64,000 bases of DNA. Source: Streptomyces sp. NBC_00234. GTDB lineage: Bacteria > Actinomycetota > Actinomycetes > Streptomycetales > Streptomycetaceae. The translations under genes were made by a program, and so were the position numbers. Within the stretch, counting starts at the first letter, position 1; the number at the start of each line of letters is the position of its first letter. The notes under the pieces were generated by a model. That model saw nothing but the letters and a program-made list of their open reading frames with translations, had not been told where the DNA came from and made no database searches. The stretch is from the NCBI RefSeq assembly GCF_036195325.1, contig NZ_CP108101.1, positions 6,820,001 to 6,884,000 of the forward strand, in the 5' to 3' direction. This document shows positions 38,501 to 48,600 of the stretch, piece by piece.

Positions 38501-40246
38501 CTAACGCAGGGGCGTGGTGCACGCCGTCGCGGTGCCGTCGCTGATGCACGCCCGGACCGACTGCCCGCTCGTCGCCTTCATGACCTTCTCGGCGGCGACC
38601 TTCGTGTATGTGCCTCCGGGCGCCTTGTCCTCCAGCCACACCGTCGTACCCGTGGCCGTCGTGTGGGCCCACGCGTAGTAGTCGGAGACCGACCAGGACG
38701 GACGGGAGCCGCTCAGGGTGACCTGCTGTCCGCCGGGCAACTTCGCCGTCGACCAGTCCGTGGCGACCGACGCCCACTGGGTGACCGTGGCGGGGGCCAC
38801 GCCCTCGCACACCTCACCGGGGGCGCAGGGCCCCATCGGCCCCTCCTTGTCGCTCAGGTCCATGTTGTTGCCCTGCTGGGTGGCGAACGACCAGTTCTTG
38901 CCGTCGACGACCAGCCCGGCGATCTCCTTGCCGGAGAGCGGGTCCAGGGCGAACATCTTCGTCCTGCCCGTCGCGGTGAGCCGGCTCCCGGAGACGGGGA
39001 CCGGTCGCTGGGCGCGCACGTCGGTGCCGGGGGTGGTGTGCGTCATCAGGGTGGCGAAGACGCCCTCGCGGCCCGTCGGCAGTTCGGCCTCGCCCCAGTA
39101 GTACATGTGGTGCGGGTCCCAGGCCGGACGGCCTTCCCAGATCTTCAGACGGCCGCCCTGGTAGATGTTGGCGTCCTCCACGAGGCGCGGCTCGTAGTTC
39201 GGCATCCACTCCGTGACGGTCGACGAGTCGACGCCCGCGCAGGGGAGCTGGGTGCACGGGGCCTGGGCCGGGGTGGTCGTCGTGACGTCCGGGTCGCGGG
39301 TGCACGCGGTGCCGCTGCTGTCCCTGACGCAGGCGCGCAGCTCGGGGAGCCAGGAGTAGGCGCGCGTCGAGCCGGAGGTGGTGCGCGAGGCACCCGCGGG
39401 CGTGAACTCGGTGTACACCTCGCCCCAGCGGCCGGCGCCCTGCCATGCCTCCATCCAGAACCTGCCGCCGGAAGCCGTCAGTTGACCCTCGGCCCAGCCG
39501 AGGTAGCTGCCCTGCTTCAGCCGCCCGTCGACCTTCTGGACGGAGGCGCCGGAGGGCAGTGTCACGCGGTCGAGGTCGGAGCGGTCGACGTAGGACCAGT
39601 CGGACGCGGCGATCGTGCTCGGGTCGGCGTCGGAACACCAGCCCGCGCACGGCCCGTTGGGCACCACCGTGGAGACGAGGGCGTTGACGCAGCCCGTCTC
39701 CTTGCCGTCGGTGACGCAGGCGCCGTTCGCGTACACGACTCCGTACCGGATCGTGTCGTAGAGGAACATGCCGGTCGTACCGCTGGTGTCGCGGTACGAA
39801 CGCGGGTGTTCGAGCGTCGTCTGGATGTTGATGCCGTCACCGAGGTTCTCCTCGGTCCGCAGCCAGCCGCGTCCCTGCGAGGAGCCCGCGAAGGCCACCT
39901 CGGCCCAGGAGTAGACCGAACCGACGGTGTCCCAGGCGGGTTTGCCCGTGTACAGGCGGAGCCGGGTGCCCGAGGCGAGGACGGCCTCCTTGACGAGCTT
40001 GGGCGCACCGCCCGTCTGCCAGGCCGTGACGCTCGCGGGGTCCGATCCCTGACAGGGGAGCTCCGGACACGGAGCCGCCTGCGCGGCCGGTGCCGCCTTG
40101 GCCGACGGCGATGCCCCGGCCGCGGATGCCGTGGGCGCCGTCATCAGCGCGGAGGCGGAGACCGCCACGGCGAGGGGTACGCACCACGCCCATAACCGTC
40201 TCCACGGGCCTGCGCCCGCTCTGCTCCGTACTTCCCCGTTGCTCAT
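38501..40246 (-). CDS. Secreted protein with four Cys-containing repeats
   Basis: A 581-aa protein with a signal peptide (RRLWAWCVPLAVAVSASALM, cleavage near ASA-AG, ~43). After a short Ala/Pro linker come about four related modules of ~120-140 residues. Each opens with a Pro-Cys...Cys motif: PCPELPCQGSDPASVTAW, GPCAGWCSDADPSTI, PCTQLPCAGVDSSTVTEW, GPCAPGEVCEGVAPATVTQW. Each continues with GxRLxxxxGRPAW...YYWAE-type beta-rich sequence and closes with a Cys pair (ACVTDGKETGC, ACVRDSSGTAC, ACISDGTATAC). This suggests four disulphide-bonded domains. I do not recognise the family; no catalytic motif is visible. It may bind a surface or polymer. ATG 40246 follows GGAGGGG. Confidence 0.8.
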   Translation of the reverse strand: MSNGEVRSRAGAGPWRRLWAWCVPLAVAVSASALMTAPTASAAGASPSAKAAPAAQAAPCPELPCQGSDPASVTAWQTGGAPKLVKEAVLASGTRLRLYTGKPAWDTVGSVYSWAEVAFAGSSQGRGWLRTEENLGDGINIQTTLEHPRSYRDTSGTTGMFLYDTIRYGVVYANGACVTDGKETGCVNALVSTVVPNGPCAGWCSDADPSTIAASDWSYVDRSDLDRVTLPSGASVQKVDGRLKQGSYLGWAEGQLTASGGRFWMEAWQGAGRWGEVYTEFTPAGASRTTSGSTRAYSWLPELRACVRDSSGTACTRDPDVTTTTPAQAPCTQLPCAGVDSSTVTEWMPNYEPRLVEDANIYQGGRLKIWEGRPAWDPHHMYYWGEAELPTGREGVFATLMTHTTPGTDVRAQRPVPVSGSRLTATGRTKMFALDPLSGKEIAGLVVDGKNWSFATQQGNNMDLSDKEGPMGPCAPGEVCEGVAPATVTQWASVATDWSTAKLPGGQQVTLSGSRPSWSVSDYYAWAHTTATGTTVWLEDKAPGGTYTKVAAEKVMKATSGQSVRACISDGTATACTTPLR

Positions 40247-40395
40247 GTCGTCCCCTCCGTCTGCTGCGCCTGCCGGGCCGTGACGGAGTGATGCAATGCG
40301 CCGGGACTCTCCCGTCGGTCTCTGCGGTGTCTTCGCGGCGCGGCGCATGGCTCGTTACGTACCTCCGGCGGAGGGGCCGGGAGGGCGCCGCGGGC

Positions 40396-40860
40396 TCAGG
40401 GGCGCGGCCAGGGATGCCCGTCCAGGCGCTCGATGTCGCTGTTGAAGCGGGTGAGGAAGCCGGCGAAGGCGGCGACCTCCTCGGGAGTCCAGTCCTCCAG
40501 GACCTTGGTCAGGCCCTGGGTGTACTCGGTGCGGTCGGCGTCCAGCCGGTGCTGTCCCTCCGCGGTGATGCTGAACTTGCGGGCCATCCCGCCGTCCGGA
40601 TCCGGAATCCGCTCGACGACCCCCGCGCGCAGCATGGCGGCGGTCTGCCGGTTCAGCGTGGAGGCGTCCAGGCCGAAGGCGTCGCTGAGCTGGCCGATGG
40701 ACATCGGGCCGTCGATCTGGATGCGGCTCAGCAGGACGTAGGCGCTGCGGTCCAGGCGCCCGCCGGACTGCCGCGCACGGGGATTGAACAGATGCGCGTG
40801 CCGCCCGAGCAGCATGGTCTCGAATTCGATCAGATGAACTGGTTTGTTCACGCGAGGCAT
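40396..40860 (-). CDS. MarR family transcriptional regulator
   Basis: A 154-aa winged-helix regulator. The HTH is MSIGQLSDAFGLDASTLNRQTAAMLRAGVVERI, followed by the wing (DPDGGMARKFSITAEGQ). Dimerisation helices flank it. ATG 40860 follows AGGAG. It is divergent from an MFS exporter gene with a 150-bp shared gap containing inverted repeats, the usual arrangement for a repressor of a drug or metabolite efflux pump. Confidence 0.9.
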   Translation of the reverse strand: MPRVNKPVHLIEFETMLLGRHAHLFNPRARQSGGRLDRSAYVLLSRIQIDGPMSIGQLSDAFGLDASTLNRQTAAMLRAGVVERIPDPDGGMARKFSITAEGQHRLDADRTEYTQGLTKVLEDWTPEEVAAFAGFLTRFNSDIERLDGHPWPRP

Positions 40861-40908
40861 CCTTCGGCTCCTGGCTCGCTCCGTACGGGCTGCCCTCGCC
40901 AGCCCTGC

Positions 40909-40966
40909 GCACATGATGCACGGTAACCGAAATATGCACGATGCATGCCGTGTGTATAGTGCACAT
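40909..40966. promoter_or_regulatory. Divergent marR/MFS promoter with palindromic operator-like sites
   Basis: ATGCA-CGA-TGCAT (40934-40946) is a perfect inverted repeat; ATGATGCAC (40913-40921) and ATAGTGCACAT (40956-40966) repeat the TGCAC core on either side. TATAGT (40955-40960) could be the -10 of the exporter promoter, so binding would block transcription. Inferred from layout. Confidence 0.5.
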
Positions 40967-41010
40967 CTCGATCCGACCGGTGATCCGAGAACAGCCGAGG
41001 GAGAAACACA

Positions 41011-42465
41011 GTGGTCAGCTCCAAGCCCGACGTCCGCCACGGGCGTGTCGTCGGGGTACTCGCACTCGCGGGAATCGTCGCCGCGATCATGCAGACGCTG
41101 GTGGTGCCACTCATCGGGGACCTCCCGAAGCTGCTGGACACCAGTGCGTCCAACGCGTCGTGGGTGATCACGGCCACCCTGCTGTCGGCCGCCGTCGCGA
41201 CGCCCGTGGCCGGGCGCCTCGGTGACATGTACGGCAAGCGGCGCATGCTCCTCGTCTCCACGGTCCCGCTCGTCCTGGGCTCGGTGGTCTGCGCGCTCGC
41301 GTCCTCCGTCGTACCGATGATCGTCGGGCGAGGGCTGCAGGGCCTGGGTATGGGCGTCGTCCCTCTCGGCATCAGCCTTCTCCGCGATGTCCTGCCCGCC
41401 GAGCGACTCGGCGCCTCCATCGCGCTGATGAGCGCTTCCATGGGTGTGGGCGGCGCGCTCGGTCTGCCCTTCTCCGCGGCCGTCGCCGAGCACGCAAGCT
41501 GGCGCGTGCTGTTCTGGGTCGCCGCCGCGCTGAGCCTCCTGGTCGCCGTTCTCGCCTGGCTGTTCGTACCCGACGGCCGGCTCGGAACCGGCTCGGCGCG
41601 CTTCGACGTCCTGGGCGCGGTCGGCCTCGGCGGCGGACTCGTCTCCCTGCTGCTCGCCGTGTCGAAGGGCTCCGACTGGGGCTGGACGAGCGGAACCACG
41701 CTCGGACTGTTCGCCACCGCGATCATCGTGCTGCTGGCCTGGGCCTGGTGGGAGCTGCGCAGCACCGATCCGCTGGTCGACCTCCGGGTGACCGCACGCC
41801 CCCAGATCCTCATGACCAACGCGGCCTCGGTCCTCGTCGGTTTCGCGATGTACGCACAGTCGCTGGTCGTGCCCCAGCTGCTCCAGCTGCCGGAAGCCAC
41901 CGGCTACGGCCTGGGCCAGTCGATGATGGCCATGGGCCTGTGGATGGCCCCGGGCGGACTGATGATGATGGTGCTGGCGCCCCTGGGCGCCAAGCTCTCG
42001 GCGGCCCGCGGCCCCAAGGTCACCCTGGCCGTGGGGAGCCTGGTCATCTCCCTCGGCTACGCGTCCGCGCTGCTGCTCCTCGGCTCGACCTGGGGGCTGC
42101 TCGTCGTGACCATCGTCTGCAGCGCGGGCGTCGGCCTGGCGTACGGGGCGATGCCCGCCCTGATCATGGGTGCGGTTCCGCCGGAGGAGACCGCGTCGGC
42201 CAACAGTTTCAACACGCTGATGCGCTCGATCGGCAGCTCCGTCGCCGCCGCCGTGATGGGTGTGGTCCTCGCCCAGATGACGACGGACTTCGGCGGATTC
42301 CTTCTGCCGTCCGAGGACGGCTTCCGTGCGGCGCTGATGGTCGGCTGCGGTGTCGGTCTCGCGGCAGCGGTCGTCGCCTCCTTCATCCCCGTACGCCCGG
42401 TGGCTTCCCTGCCCGAGCCCCGGACCACGACCGAGCCGCTCCCGGCGTCCGAGGTCAAGGCGTAG
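41011..42465 (+). CDS. MFS efflux transporter, DHA2-like
   Basis: A 484-aa major facilitator with about fourteen predicted helices. Motif A between helices 2 and 3 reads GRLGDMYGKRRMLL, and motif C-like GMGVVPLGISLLRDVLPAERLG follows, typical of drug:H+ antiporters of the 14-helix type. GTG 41011 follows GAGGGAG. Divergent from the MarR gene, which probably represses it. Its 3' end overlaps the convergent amidohydrolase gene by 11 bases. Confidence 0.9.
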   Translation: MVSSKPDVRHGRVVGVLALAGIVAAIMQTLVVPLIGDLPKLLDTSASNASWVITATLLSAAVATPVAGRLGDMYGKRRMLLVSTVPLVLGSVVCALASSVVPMIVGRGLQGLGMGVVPLGISLLRDVLPAERLGASIALMSASMGVGGALGLPFSAAVAEHASWRVLFWVAAALSLLVAVLAWLFVPDGRLGTGSARFDVLGAVGLGGGLVSLLLAVSKGSDWGWTSGTTLGLFATAIIVLLAWAWWELRSTDPLVDLRVTARPQILMTNAASVLVGFAMYAQSLVVPQLLQLPEATGYGLGQSMMAMGLWMAPGGLMMMVLAPLGAKLSAARGPKVTLAVGSLVISLGYASALLLLGSTWGLLVVTIVCSAGVGLAYGAMPALIMGAVPPEETASANSFNTLMRSIGSSVAAAVMGVVLAQMTTDFGGFLLPSEDGFRAALMVGCGVGLAAAVVASFIPVRPVASLPEPRTTTEPLPASEVKA

Positions 42466-43282
42466 CGGACACCGCCCGGCCGTCGCTCCGGGACACCGCA
42501 CCCACCAGTGCGGCCAGCGCGGTGGCCAGGGTGGTCAGGCCGGAACCGGCCGGGCCCCCTGGCTCCCGCATGTAGACATCGCGCCGGATCTCGATCATCA
42601 GCGCGGTGACGCGGGGGTCCTTGCCGTAGTGCTTCAGCGGAACGTACGTACCGCTGAAGGGGCTGTCGAGCCCCGTCCCGCCGAAGCCGGCGAACGCCTT
42701 CTCCGCCTCGGCCACCAGCCCGGGCGGTGTGTGGAAGGCGTCGGTGCCCAGGCAGACCGGCGGACGCGGCCCCGCCCCGTGCAGTTCGTAGGGCAGGGGG
42801 ACCGTGGGATAGGAGTGGACGTCGATGACCACGGCACGCCCGGTGGCGGCGAGCCGCTCGTCGACGGCCGCGGTCACCGCAGCCGCGTAGGGGTGGAAGT
42901 AGCGGTCGATCAGCGGCTGGGGATCGACGTCCCGGGCGCGCAGCCGCTCGCGGTGCGTGGTGTGCGTGTATACGGCGCCCATGCCGACGGCCCGCATCTC
43001 CTCGCGCTCGTCCGGGAACCGTTCGGGGTCGACGACCAGCCTCGACAGCCCGTTGACGAACCTCCAGGGCGTCACCGGGGCGGCTGCCGCCGCCAATGCG
43101 GCCAGCTCCGCGGTGTGGGAGTCCGTGATGTGGTCGGTCTCCCGCTCCAGGGCCCCGTCGTCCAGCACGATCCCGGCCCGCACCTCTTCGGGGACGATGC
43201 GGGAGCCATGCGGCACGTGGAGGAGCACGGGCGACTCCGCCGCTCCCGGCAGGAGATGGAACGGCTGGAGAACGGGGCCCAT
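42455..43282 (-). CDS. N-formylglutamate amidohydrolase family protein
   Basis: A 275-aa protein of the N-formylglutamate deformylase family: VLLHVPHGSRIVPEEV, a short RFVNGLSRLVVDPERFPDE signature, IDVHSYPTVPLPYE, and EIRRDVYM near the end. The histidine/Glu residues fit zinc ligands of the family. These enzymes release formate from N-formylglutamate in histidine breakdown, but no hut genes are visible nearby, so the substrate may differ. ATG 43282 follows GAAGGA; the longer frame adds ~24 unsupported residues. Confidence 0.85.
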   Translation of the reverse strand: MGPVLQPFHLLPGAAESPVLLHVPHGSRIVPEEVRAGIVLDDGALERETDHITDSHTAELAALAAAAAPVTPWRFVNGLSRLVVDPERFPDEREEMRAVGMGAVYTHTTHRERLRARDVDPQPLIDRYFHPYAAAVTAAVDERLAATGRAVVIDVHSYPTVPLPYELHGAGPRPPVCLGTDAFHTPPGLVAEAEKAFAGFGGTGLDSPFSGTYVPLKHYGKDPRVTALMIEIRRDVYMREPGGPAGSGLTTLATALAALVGAVSRSDGRAVSATP

Positions 43283-43350
43283 GGAGAGGTTCCTTCGGTT
43301 CGGGTCACGGCCGGTGGCGGACAGCGGTCCGATGGTCCACCGGCGCAGGG

Positions 43351-44331
43351 TCACTGCCCCGACGCGACCACCGGGTAGTGGTCCGAGAGGTTCGTGTACG
43401 TGTACGACTTACCCCAACTGGACACGGTCCAGGGGGCGCTCTGCTCCTTGATCACCTCGTTCTTCCAACCGGTCGGCTTCACGTGCCCGGCGCGGTGCAG
43501 GACGAAGTCGAGGTCCTCGCGCGGGTCGTCCGGGTAGCGCTCGGAGGCGATCGAGTTGTCCTGGGTGTCGAAGGAGTAGAGGTGCCCCGTGCGGGCGTCC
43601 GCCCCGGCGAGACCGGCGTCGGCGAGGAGGGACGCGTACTCGGCGGAGTGCGAGTCGACGTTCAGGTCGCCCGCCACGATGACCTGCTCCGAGGCCGGGA
43701 TGTTCTTCGCGTCGAGGAAGGCGTCGATCTGCTTGAACTGGAGACTGCGCTTCTGCGCCGCCTCACCGGCCGCGCAGCCGGGGTCGGTCGACTGCGCGTG
43801 GGTTCCCACGACGTGGACGCGGGTGCCGTTGACGTTCAGCACGACGTAGGCGAAGCCCTTGTTGGACCACCAGTCGGCGCCGCAGGCGTCCTTGAAGATG
43901 TGCTGCTCCTTGCGGACGACCGGCCACTTGCTCAGCACGGCGACGCCGCCGTCCTCCGGAGTCGTCGCGGAATAGGCACCGCCCGTCGCGTCCCAGCCGC
44001 TCGTGCTCCGGCCCACCACGGGGGTGCGGTACGGGTACTCGGCGGACGCGTTGCGGAACAGCGCGTCGGAGGTCGTGTTGTCGAACGCCTCCTGGACGAC
44101 GACGACGTCATTGCCGCGGAAGAAGGACGTCTTCGGTATCTCCGTGGCCCGGTGACTCTGACCCCAGTTCGGATAGAGGCTCGTGCTGAAGAGGAACGTG
44201 TTGTACGAGAGCACACGCAGCGACGGGGTCTCGGCGGCCGAGGCGGGCGGAGCGCCGACGGCGAGCGTGACCGCGGCGAGCGCGGCGGACAGCGTCGCGC
44301 CCGAGAGGCGGCGGAGCGAGGAGTGCGGCAC
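43351..44331 (-). CDS. Secreted sphingomyelinase-like phosphodiesterase (endonuclease/exonuclease/phosphatase fold)
   Basis: A 326-aa secreted hydrolase. The signal peptide ends near ASA-AE (~residue 33). The DNase I-like fold is shown by LRVLSYNTFLFSTSLYPNWGQ, VVVVQEAFDN (metal Glu), HVVGTHAQSTDPGC, VIVAGDLNVDSHS and the terminal SDHYPVVA. The spacing and the SLYPNWGQSHRA loop resemble bacterial neutral sphingomyelinase C. GTG 44331 follows GGAGACC. It probably cleaves sphingomyelin or a related phosphodiester outside the cell. Confidence 0.85.
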   Translation of the reverse strand: MPHSSLRRLSGATLSAALAAVTLAVGAPPASAAETPSLRVLSYNTFLFSTSLYPNWGQSHRATEIPKTSFFRGNDVVVVQEAFDNTTSDALFRNASAEYPYRTPVVGRSTSGWDATGGAYSATTPEDGGVAVLSKWPVVRKEQHIFKDACGADWWSNKGFAYVVLNVNGTRVHVVGTHAQSTDPGCAAGEAAQKRSLQFKQIDAFLDAKNIPASEQVIVAGDLNVDSHSAEYASLLADAGLAGADARTGHLYSFDTQDNSIASERYPDDPREDLDFVLHRAGHVKPTGWKNEVIKEQSAPWTVSSWGKSYTYTNLSDHYPVVASGQ

Positions 44332-44382
44332 GAGGGTCTCCAGGTTCTGCTGATGGGGGGTGGACCGGCGACACACATCAAA

Positions 44383-45645
44383 TCAGCGGGAGTTACTTGC
44401 CGGTAGACCTTGGGTGGACCCAGTTTGATCATCGGCGCACAACCTGGTGAGGTCGGCCAGCAGCTCCTCGGCCACGTGCTCTTCGAGAACGGCCGTCCCC
44501 GCGGCCGAGAGGGCCGGGGCGAGGCCGGCGTCCCAGGGGGCCTCGGTGATCCGCCCGGCGGCGGGGCCCGAGGGCGAGCGGGTGTGCGCCGCGAGGAAGT
44601 CGGCGGTGGACATGAGCCACGGGGTGGCGGCGCTCCTGGCCAGGACGTGCGCCGCGATGCGCAGCCCTTCGCCGTCGAAGTCGCCGTGGTACCGCAAGGG
44701 TGCCCCGGCCTCGGCGAGACGATCGAGCAGGAGAATCACCGCACTGTTCGGCCACCCCGAGGTGCAGACCAGCGGCGGGCAGGACGGCCCGAAACGCTGG
44801 AGGGCGAGAGCCGGGATGCTGGGGTTCTCCGTGATGTGCACGGTGGTGCGGGGGAATTGGAGGTCACCGGGGGCACGCAGCTGGGCCAGCGTGAGGTGGG
44901 TGGCATGCCCGGCGGAGGAGAGCACGGCCAGCGCCTGGGCCACCGGGCCCCGGCCGACGGGGCGCAGGCCGGCGGTGAGCACCGTCGTGGAGAGCGCGTC
45001 GTCGGCGATTCCGGCGCGCGACCACAGGGCACGCCGGTCCGATGCCGTCTCGGGCGCGGGCACGCCGTGGAGGGCCGACAGGGCGCGCAGGACGAGCGAG
45101 GAGAGGCGGGTGCCGTCGTCGAGCGCGTGGGAGTCGTCGAGCACCCGGGTGGCGAACACCGGCAACGGCTCCCCGCGGGCCGGTATGTCGGCCAGGACAC
45201 GCAGGGCGTCGCCGAGCGTGCGCCGGGTGGCCTGCACGGAACCGCCGATCACCCCGGCCCGCCGGACCGGGGACACCCACGCGTCGAGCGCGGGCTGCGC
45301 CCGGACCACCGGGTGCGTGGCGAACCACTCCCACAGGGCGGCCCGGTCGGCGGCCTCCGCGGCCCGGTCGGCAGCCCGGTCGCCGAGCGGGCCGACGATC
45401 CCGGTCACCACGGAGCGGGTGTCCTGGCCACAGCTGTCGAGGAGCGCCTCGTCCAGGCGCGCCAGGGCGACGGTGAGATGCGGGCCGGGAAGCCGGTCGA
45501 GGCCGAGGAGGTCCGCGAGCGCGCTCCGGGCGGCCTCGTCCAGCGGCCCTGTCCGTACCCGGGTGACCGGCCGGCCGGTGGAGAGCCGGGCATGGAACGC
45601 CTGCCACACAGGGGCCAGTTCGGGGCGGTCCAGCGGATGCGTCAC
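44383..45645 (-). CDS. jetD: JetD, Toprim-type nuclease subunit of Wadjet type II (TIGR02679/DUF2399)
   Basis: A 420-aa protein. The N-terminal half is the DUF3323-like region. The C-terminal half has a Toprim core with Glu273 (VHITENPSIPAL) and Asp322/Asp324 (RYHGDFDGEGLRIA), the metal-binding residues of this nuclease fold. In Wadjet systems JetD cuts DNA after the SMC-like complex has extruded and measured a small circular plasmid. ATG 45645 overlaps the jetC stop (ATGA). Last gene of the operon; all key residues are intact, so the system appears functional. Confidence 0.87.
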   Translation of the reverse strand: MTHPLDRPELAPVWQAFHARLSTGRPVTRVRTGPLDEAARSALADLLGLDRLPGPHLTVALARLDEALLDSCGQDTRSVVTGIVGPLGDRAADRAAEAADRAALWEWFATHPVVRAQPALDAWVSPVRRAGVIGGSVQATRRTLGDALRVLADIPARGEPLPVFATRVLDDSHALDDGTRLSSLVLRALSALHGVPAPETASDRRALWSRAGIADDALSTTVLTAGLRPVGRGPVAQALAVLSSAGHATHLTLAQLRAPGDLQFPRTTVHITENPSIPALALQRFGPSCPPLVCTSGWPNSAVILLLDRLAEAGAPLRYHGDFDGEGLRIAAHVLARSAATPWLMSTADFLAAHTRSPSGPAAGRITEAPWDAGLAPALSAAGTAVLEEHVAEELLADLTRLCADDQTGSTQGLPASNSR

Positions 45646-48600
45646 CCCTGCTCCTCACGGGGCGCCGGCACGGATGCCTCTTCCGCCACCAGGTCCGCGC
45701 CGTTCCACACGAAGCGCGCCGTCGTCACCGCGTCGTCGTCGGGGCCCCCGCCCCCGGTGATCAGCTGGTGCACGGCGATGCCGTCGAGCTCCCGGTACGT
45801 GCACCACTCGTGGTCCGAGGTGAGCATGAGGTCGAGGTCCAGCGAACACAGCAGCTCGAAGACCTGTCCCCGGTTGGTGGAGTCGACACCGACGAAGACC
45901 TCGTCCAGCAGGATCAGCCGGGGCGCCCTCGGCACCGCCTGATAGTGCGCGGCCACCGCCGCGAACAGCGGCAGATGCAGCGCGATGGCCTTCTCCCCGC
46001 CCGACAGCGCGCCGTGCAGCTTCTTCGTGAGCAACTGCCAGCCCTGCCCGTTGGCCCGGTCCAGCTTCACGACGAACTGGTGCCACGCCGTGTAGTCCAG
46101 CACCCGCGTCAGCTGCTCCTCCCAGTTCTTCGCGGTGTCGGACGCCTTGGCCTCCTCGATGCGCTCTCGGAAGAACCGGTGCAGTGCCTCCCGGTCCCCG
46201 TCCGACATCCGTACCGGGTCCTTCAGCAGCATGTCGCGGGCGGCCCGGGTGCCGGGGGGCAGCCCCGGATCGACCTGCCACACCAGACGTACGGCGACCC
46301 GGGACGCCGTACGCACCCGCTCCAGACGGGCGTTCATCGCGTCGACCAGTTCGTTGGCCTGCCGGATGCGTGCCGCGAGATGGCGCCGGGTGTTGCCCGT
46401 GAGGGTGCGGTCGAACAGCTCGCGCTCATCGGTGGTGATCTCGTCCCGGCTGCGGTCGCGCTCCGCCGTCAGCGCGGCGAGCAGGCCCGCCGCGCCCATG
46501 CGTACGCCGTCCATGGCAGCGGAGAGGACCTGCACGTCGTCATGGGTCTCCAGAGCGAGGTCGGCCCGCTCACCGAGCGCCTGACGGCTCGCGTGGACGG
46601 TCTCGCTGAGCCGGCCGAGCGCGTCCGCGAGGTTCTTCGGCTCGTACGGCACGGACGGCCACAGGGTCCCCAGGGTCCGGGCGGTCTCCAGCGTGGCCTT
46701 GGTCCCTTCCCTCGTCCGCACCTCGGCCCCGGCTCCCGCGTCGGCGGGGAAGCCCAGCCGCAGCAGATACCGGAACCGGTCCGCGGCGCCGTCCCGTGCG
46801 CTCAGCGCGGCGTCCCGGCGCGAAGCCGCCACGGCCCGCTCACTGTTCAGTGCGCCTATGCGGCCTTCGAGCGTCCGCAGCCGGCCGGTGCACTCGCGCA
46901 GTTCCGTCAGGGCGCGCCGGTGCGCCGTCCGCATCTCCTCGATACGGGCGAGCGTCTCCTCGTACTCCGCGCCGATGGTGTGCTCGATCTCCTCCAGCTG
47001 GGCGGCCAGCGCCCGCGCCGTCGATGCCGCGCGGCCCGCCTCCGCCTCGTGCTCCTGCGCTGCCCTGTCGGACCGCTCGGACCGGGACGCCAGCTCCGCC
47101 GCCGTACGCCGCTCCGAGGCCAGCAGCACATGGGCGAGCAGCCACTGACTCCCGGTGTCCTGGAGGCCCTGGACCGTCTCCGCGACCGCGCGCAGCGCCT
47201 GGGCGTCGGCCGGCAGCCCGTGTTCGGAGGCCGCGTGGTCGAGTCCGTCCTGCGCGGTCCGGGCGGCGGCTTCGCACCGGGTGAGCCGCGCTACGGCTTG
47301 CCGTACGGCATCGTCCCGGGCGTCCGTGTCGGACCGGGCCCGGTCGAGCTCGCGCTCGGCCGTGGCGACGGCCCGGTGGTCGGGGCGGCAGGACCGGTCG
47401 AACTCCAGCGTCTCCCGGCGGGCGGTGACCGCCGCCAGTTCGGCTTCACGGCCGGTCAGCGTGTGATCCAGTGCGCCGATGGCCTCGGCCAGTTCCGCGA
47501 CGCGGCGCTCCCTGGACCTGGCCCGTGCGGAGGCCCCGATGTAGGCGACGTCGGACTTGGCCCAGCTCCCCGTGGCGCTGGCCAGCCGCCAGGTGCCGTC
47601 CGCACCGACCGCGGCGCCGTGCTCCGGGGGCAGGGTGTCGCCGTAGGCGATGCCGGCCAGCAACTGGCCGATGCGCTCCGCCGATACGGGCGCCCCCGGC
47701 TCCGGGTGCAGCACCTCGCCGAGATGGCGGGCCGGGGCGGGCTCGGCCCACTCCGCCTCGGCGAACGTGTCGTGGCCCAGCGCGAACGCGCCCCCGTACG
47801 GCGCGACCCACGCGTCGAGCAGGCCACTGGCCTCCAGCGCGGCTTCGACCGCGTTGCGCGTGGCCGCGGGCACCTCGTCGTGGAAGGCCACCAGCCTCCA
47901 CAGGGGCGCCCCGGACAGCCGGGAACGGTCGGCGGTACGGAACGCCGGAGTCGGGGGCGGGAGTTCCGCGGTCCCCTCCAGCCGTCCGGCCTCTGCCACC
48001 AGAGCCTCGCGCTCCGCCCGTGCCGTGGCGATGCGGGCGCCGACCGTGGCCTCGGCCGTCGTCAGGACGTGGTCGACCGAGCGGGCCGCCGCGTCCACCA
48101 GCGCCAGCACCTCGGGTTCGCTGGTGGCGCGGCCGGCCAGTTCCTCCAGGGCGCTCGCGTCGAAGGAGAGCTCCCCGCACTGCCGGGCCCAGCCCCGCAA
48201 CCGCTCCGCCTGCGTCTCCACCGCCTGCCGGTACCGGTCCGCCGCCTCCGTACGCCGGTCGGAGGCCGCGGCGAGACCTGCCCGGGAATCCTCCACGCGC
48301 TCTTCGGCGGAGGCGCGTTCGGCGAGGGCGGCACGGAGGGCGTCGAGCGATTCGCGTACGTCCTCCACCTGGCTCCGGCGTCCACGGACCGCACCGTGCA
48401 GGATCTGTCGGGCCCGGTCGGCGTTGCCCGCTTCGAGCGCGCCGCTCACCTCCGTACAGGCGGCGGACATACCGGCCCGCCGGGCGACCTGCCAGGAGTC
48501 GCTCTCGGCGACGCGGACCCGCTCCGCCTGCGCGTCCGCCGCGTCCAGGGCCTGAGTGCGACGGGCCTCGTCCTGCTCCGCCGTCGTCCGGGCCGCGCCC

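Noticed and set aside
38321..40195. 624-codon plus-strand open frame starting inside the tRNA
   Set aside because: It begins within tRNA-Leu and passes through a terminator; antisense to the secreted repeat protein, which has a signal peptide and ribosome site.
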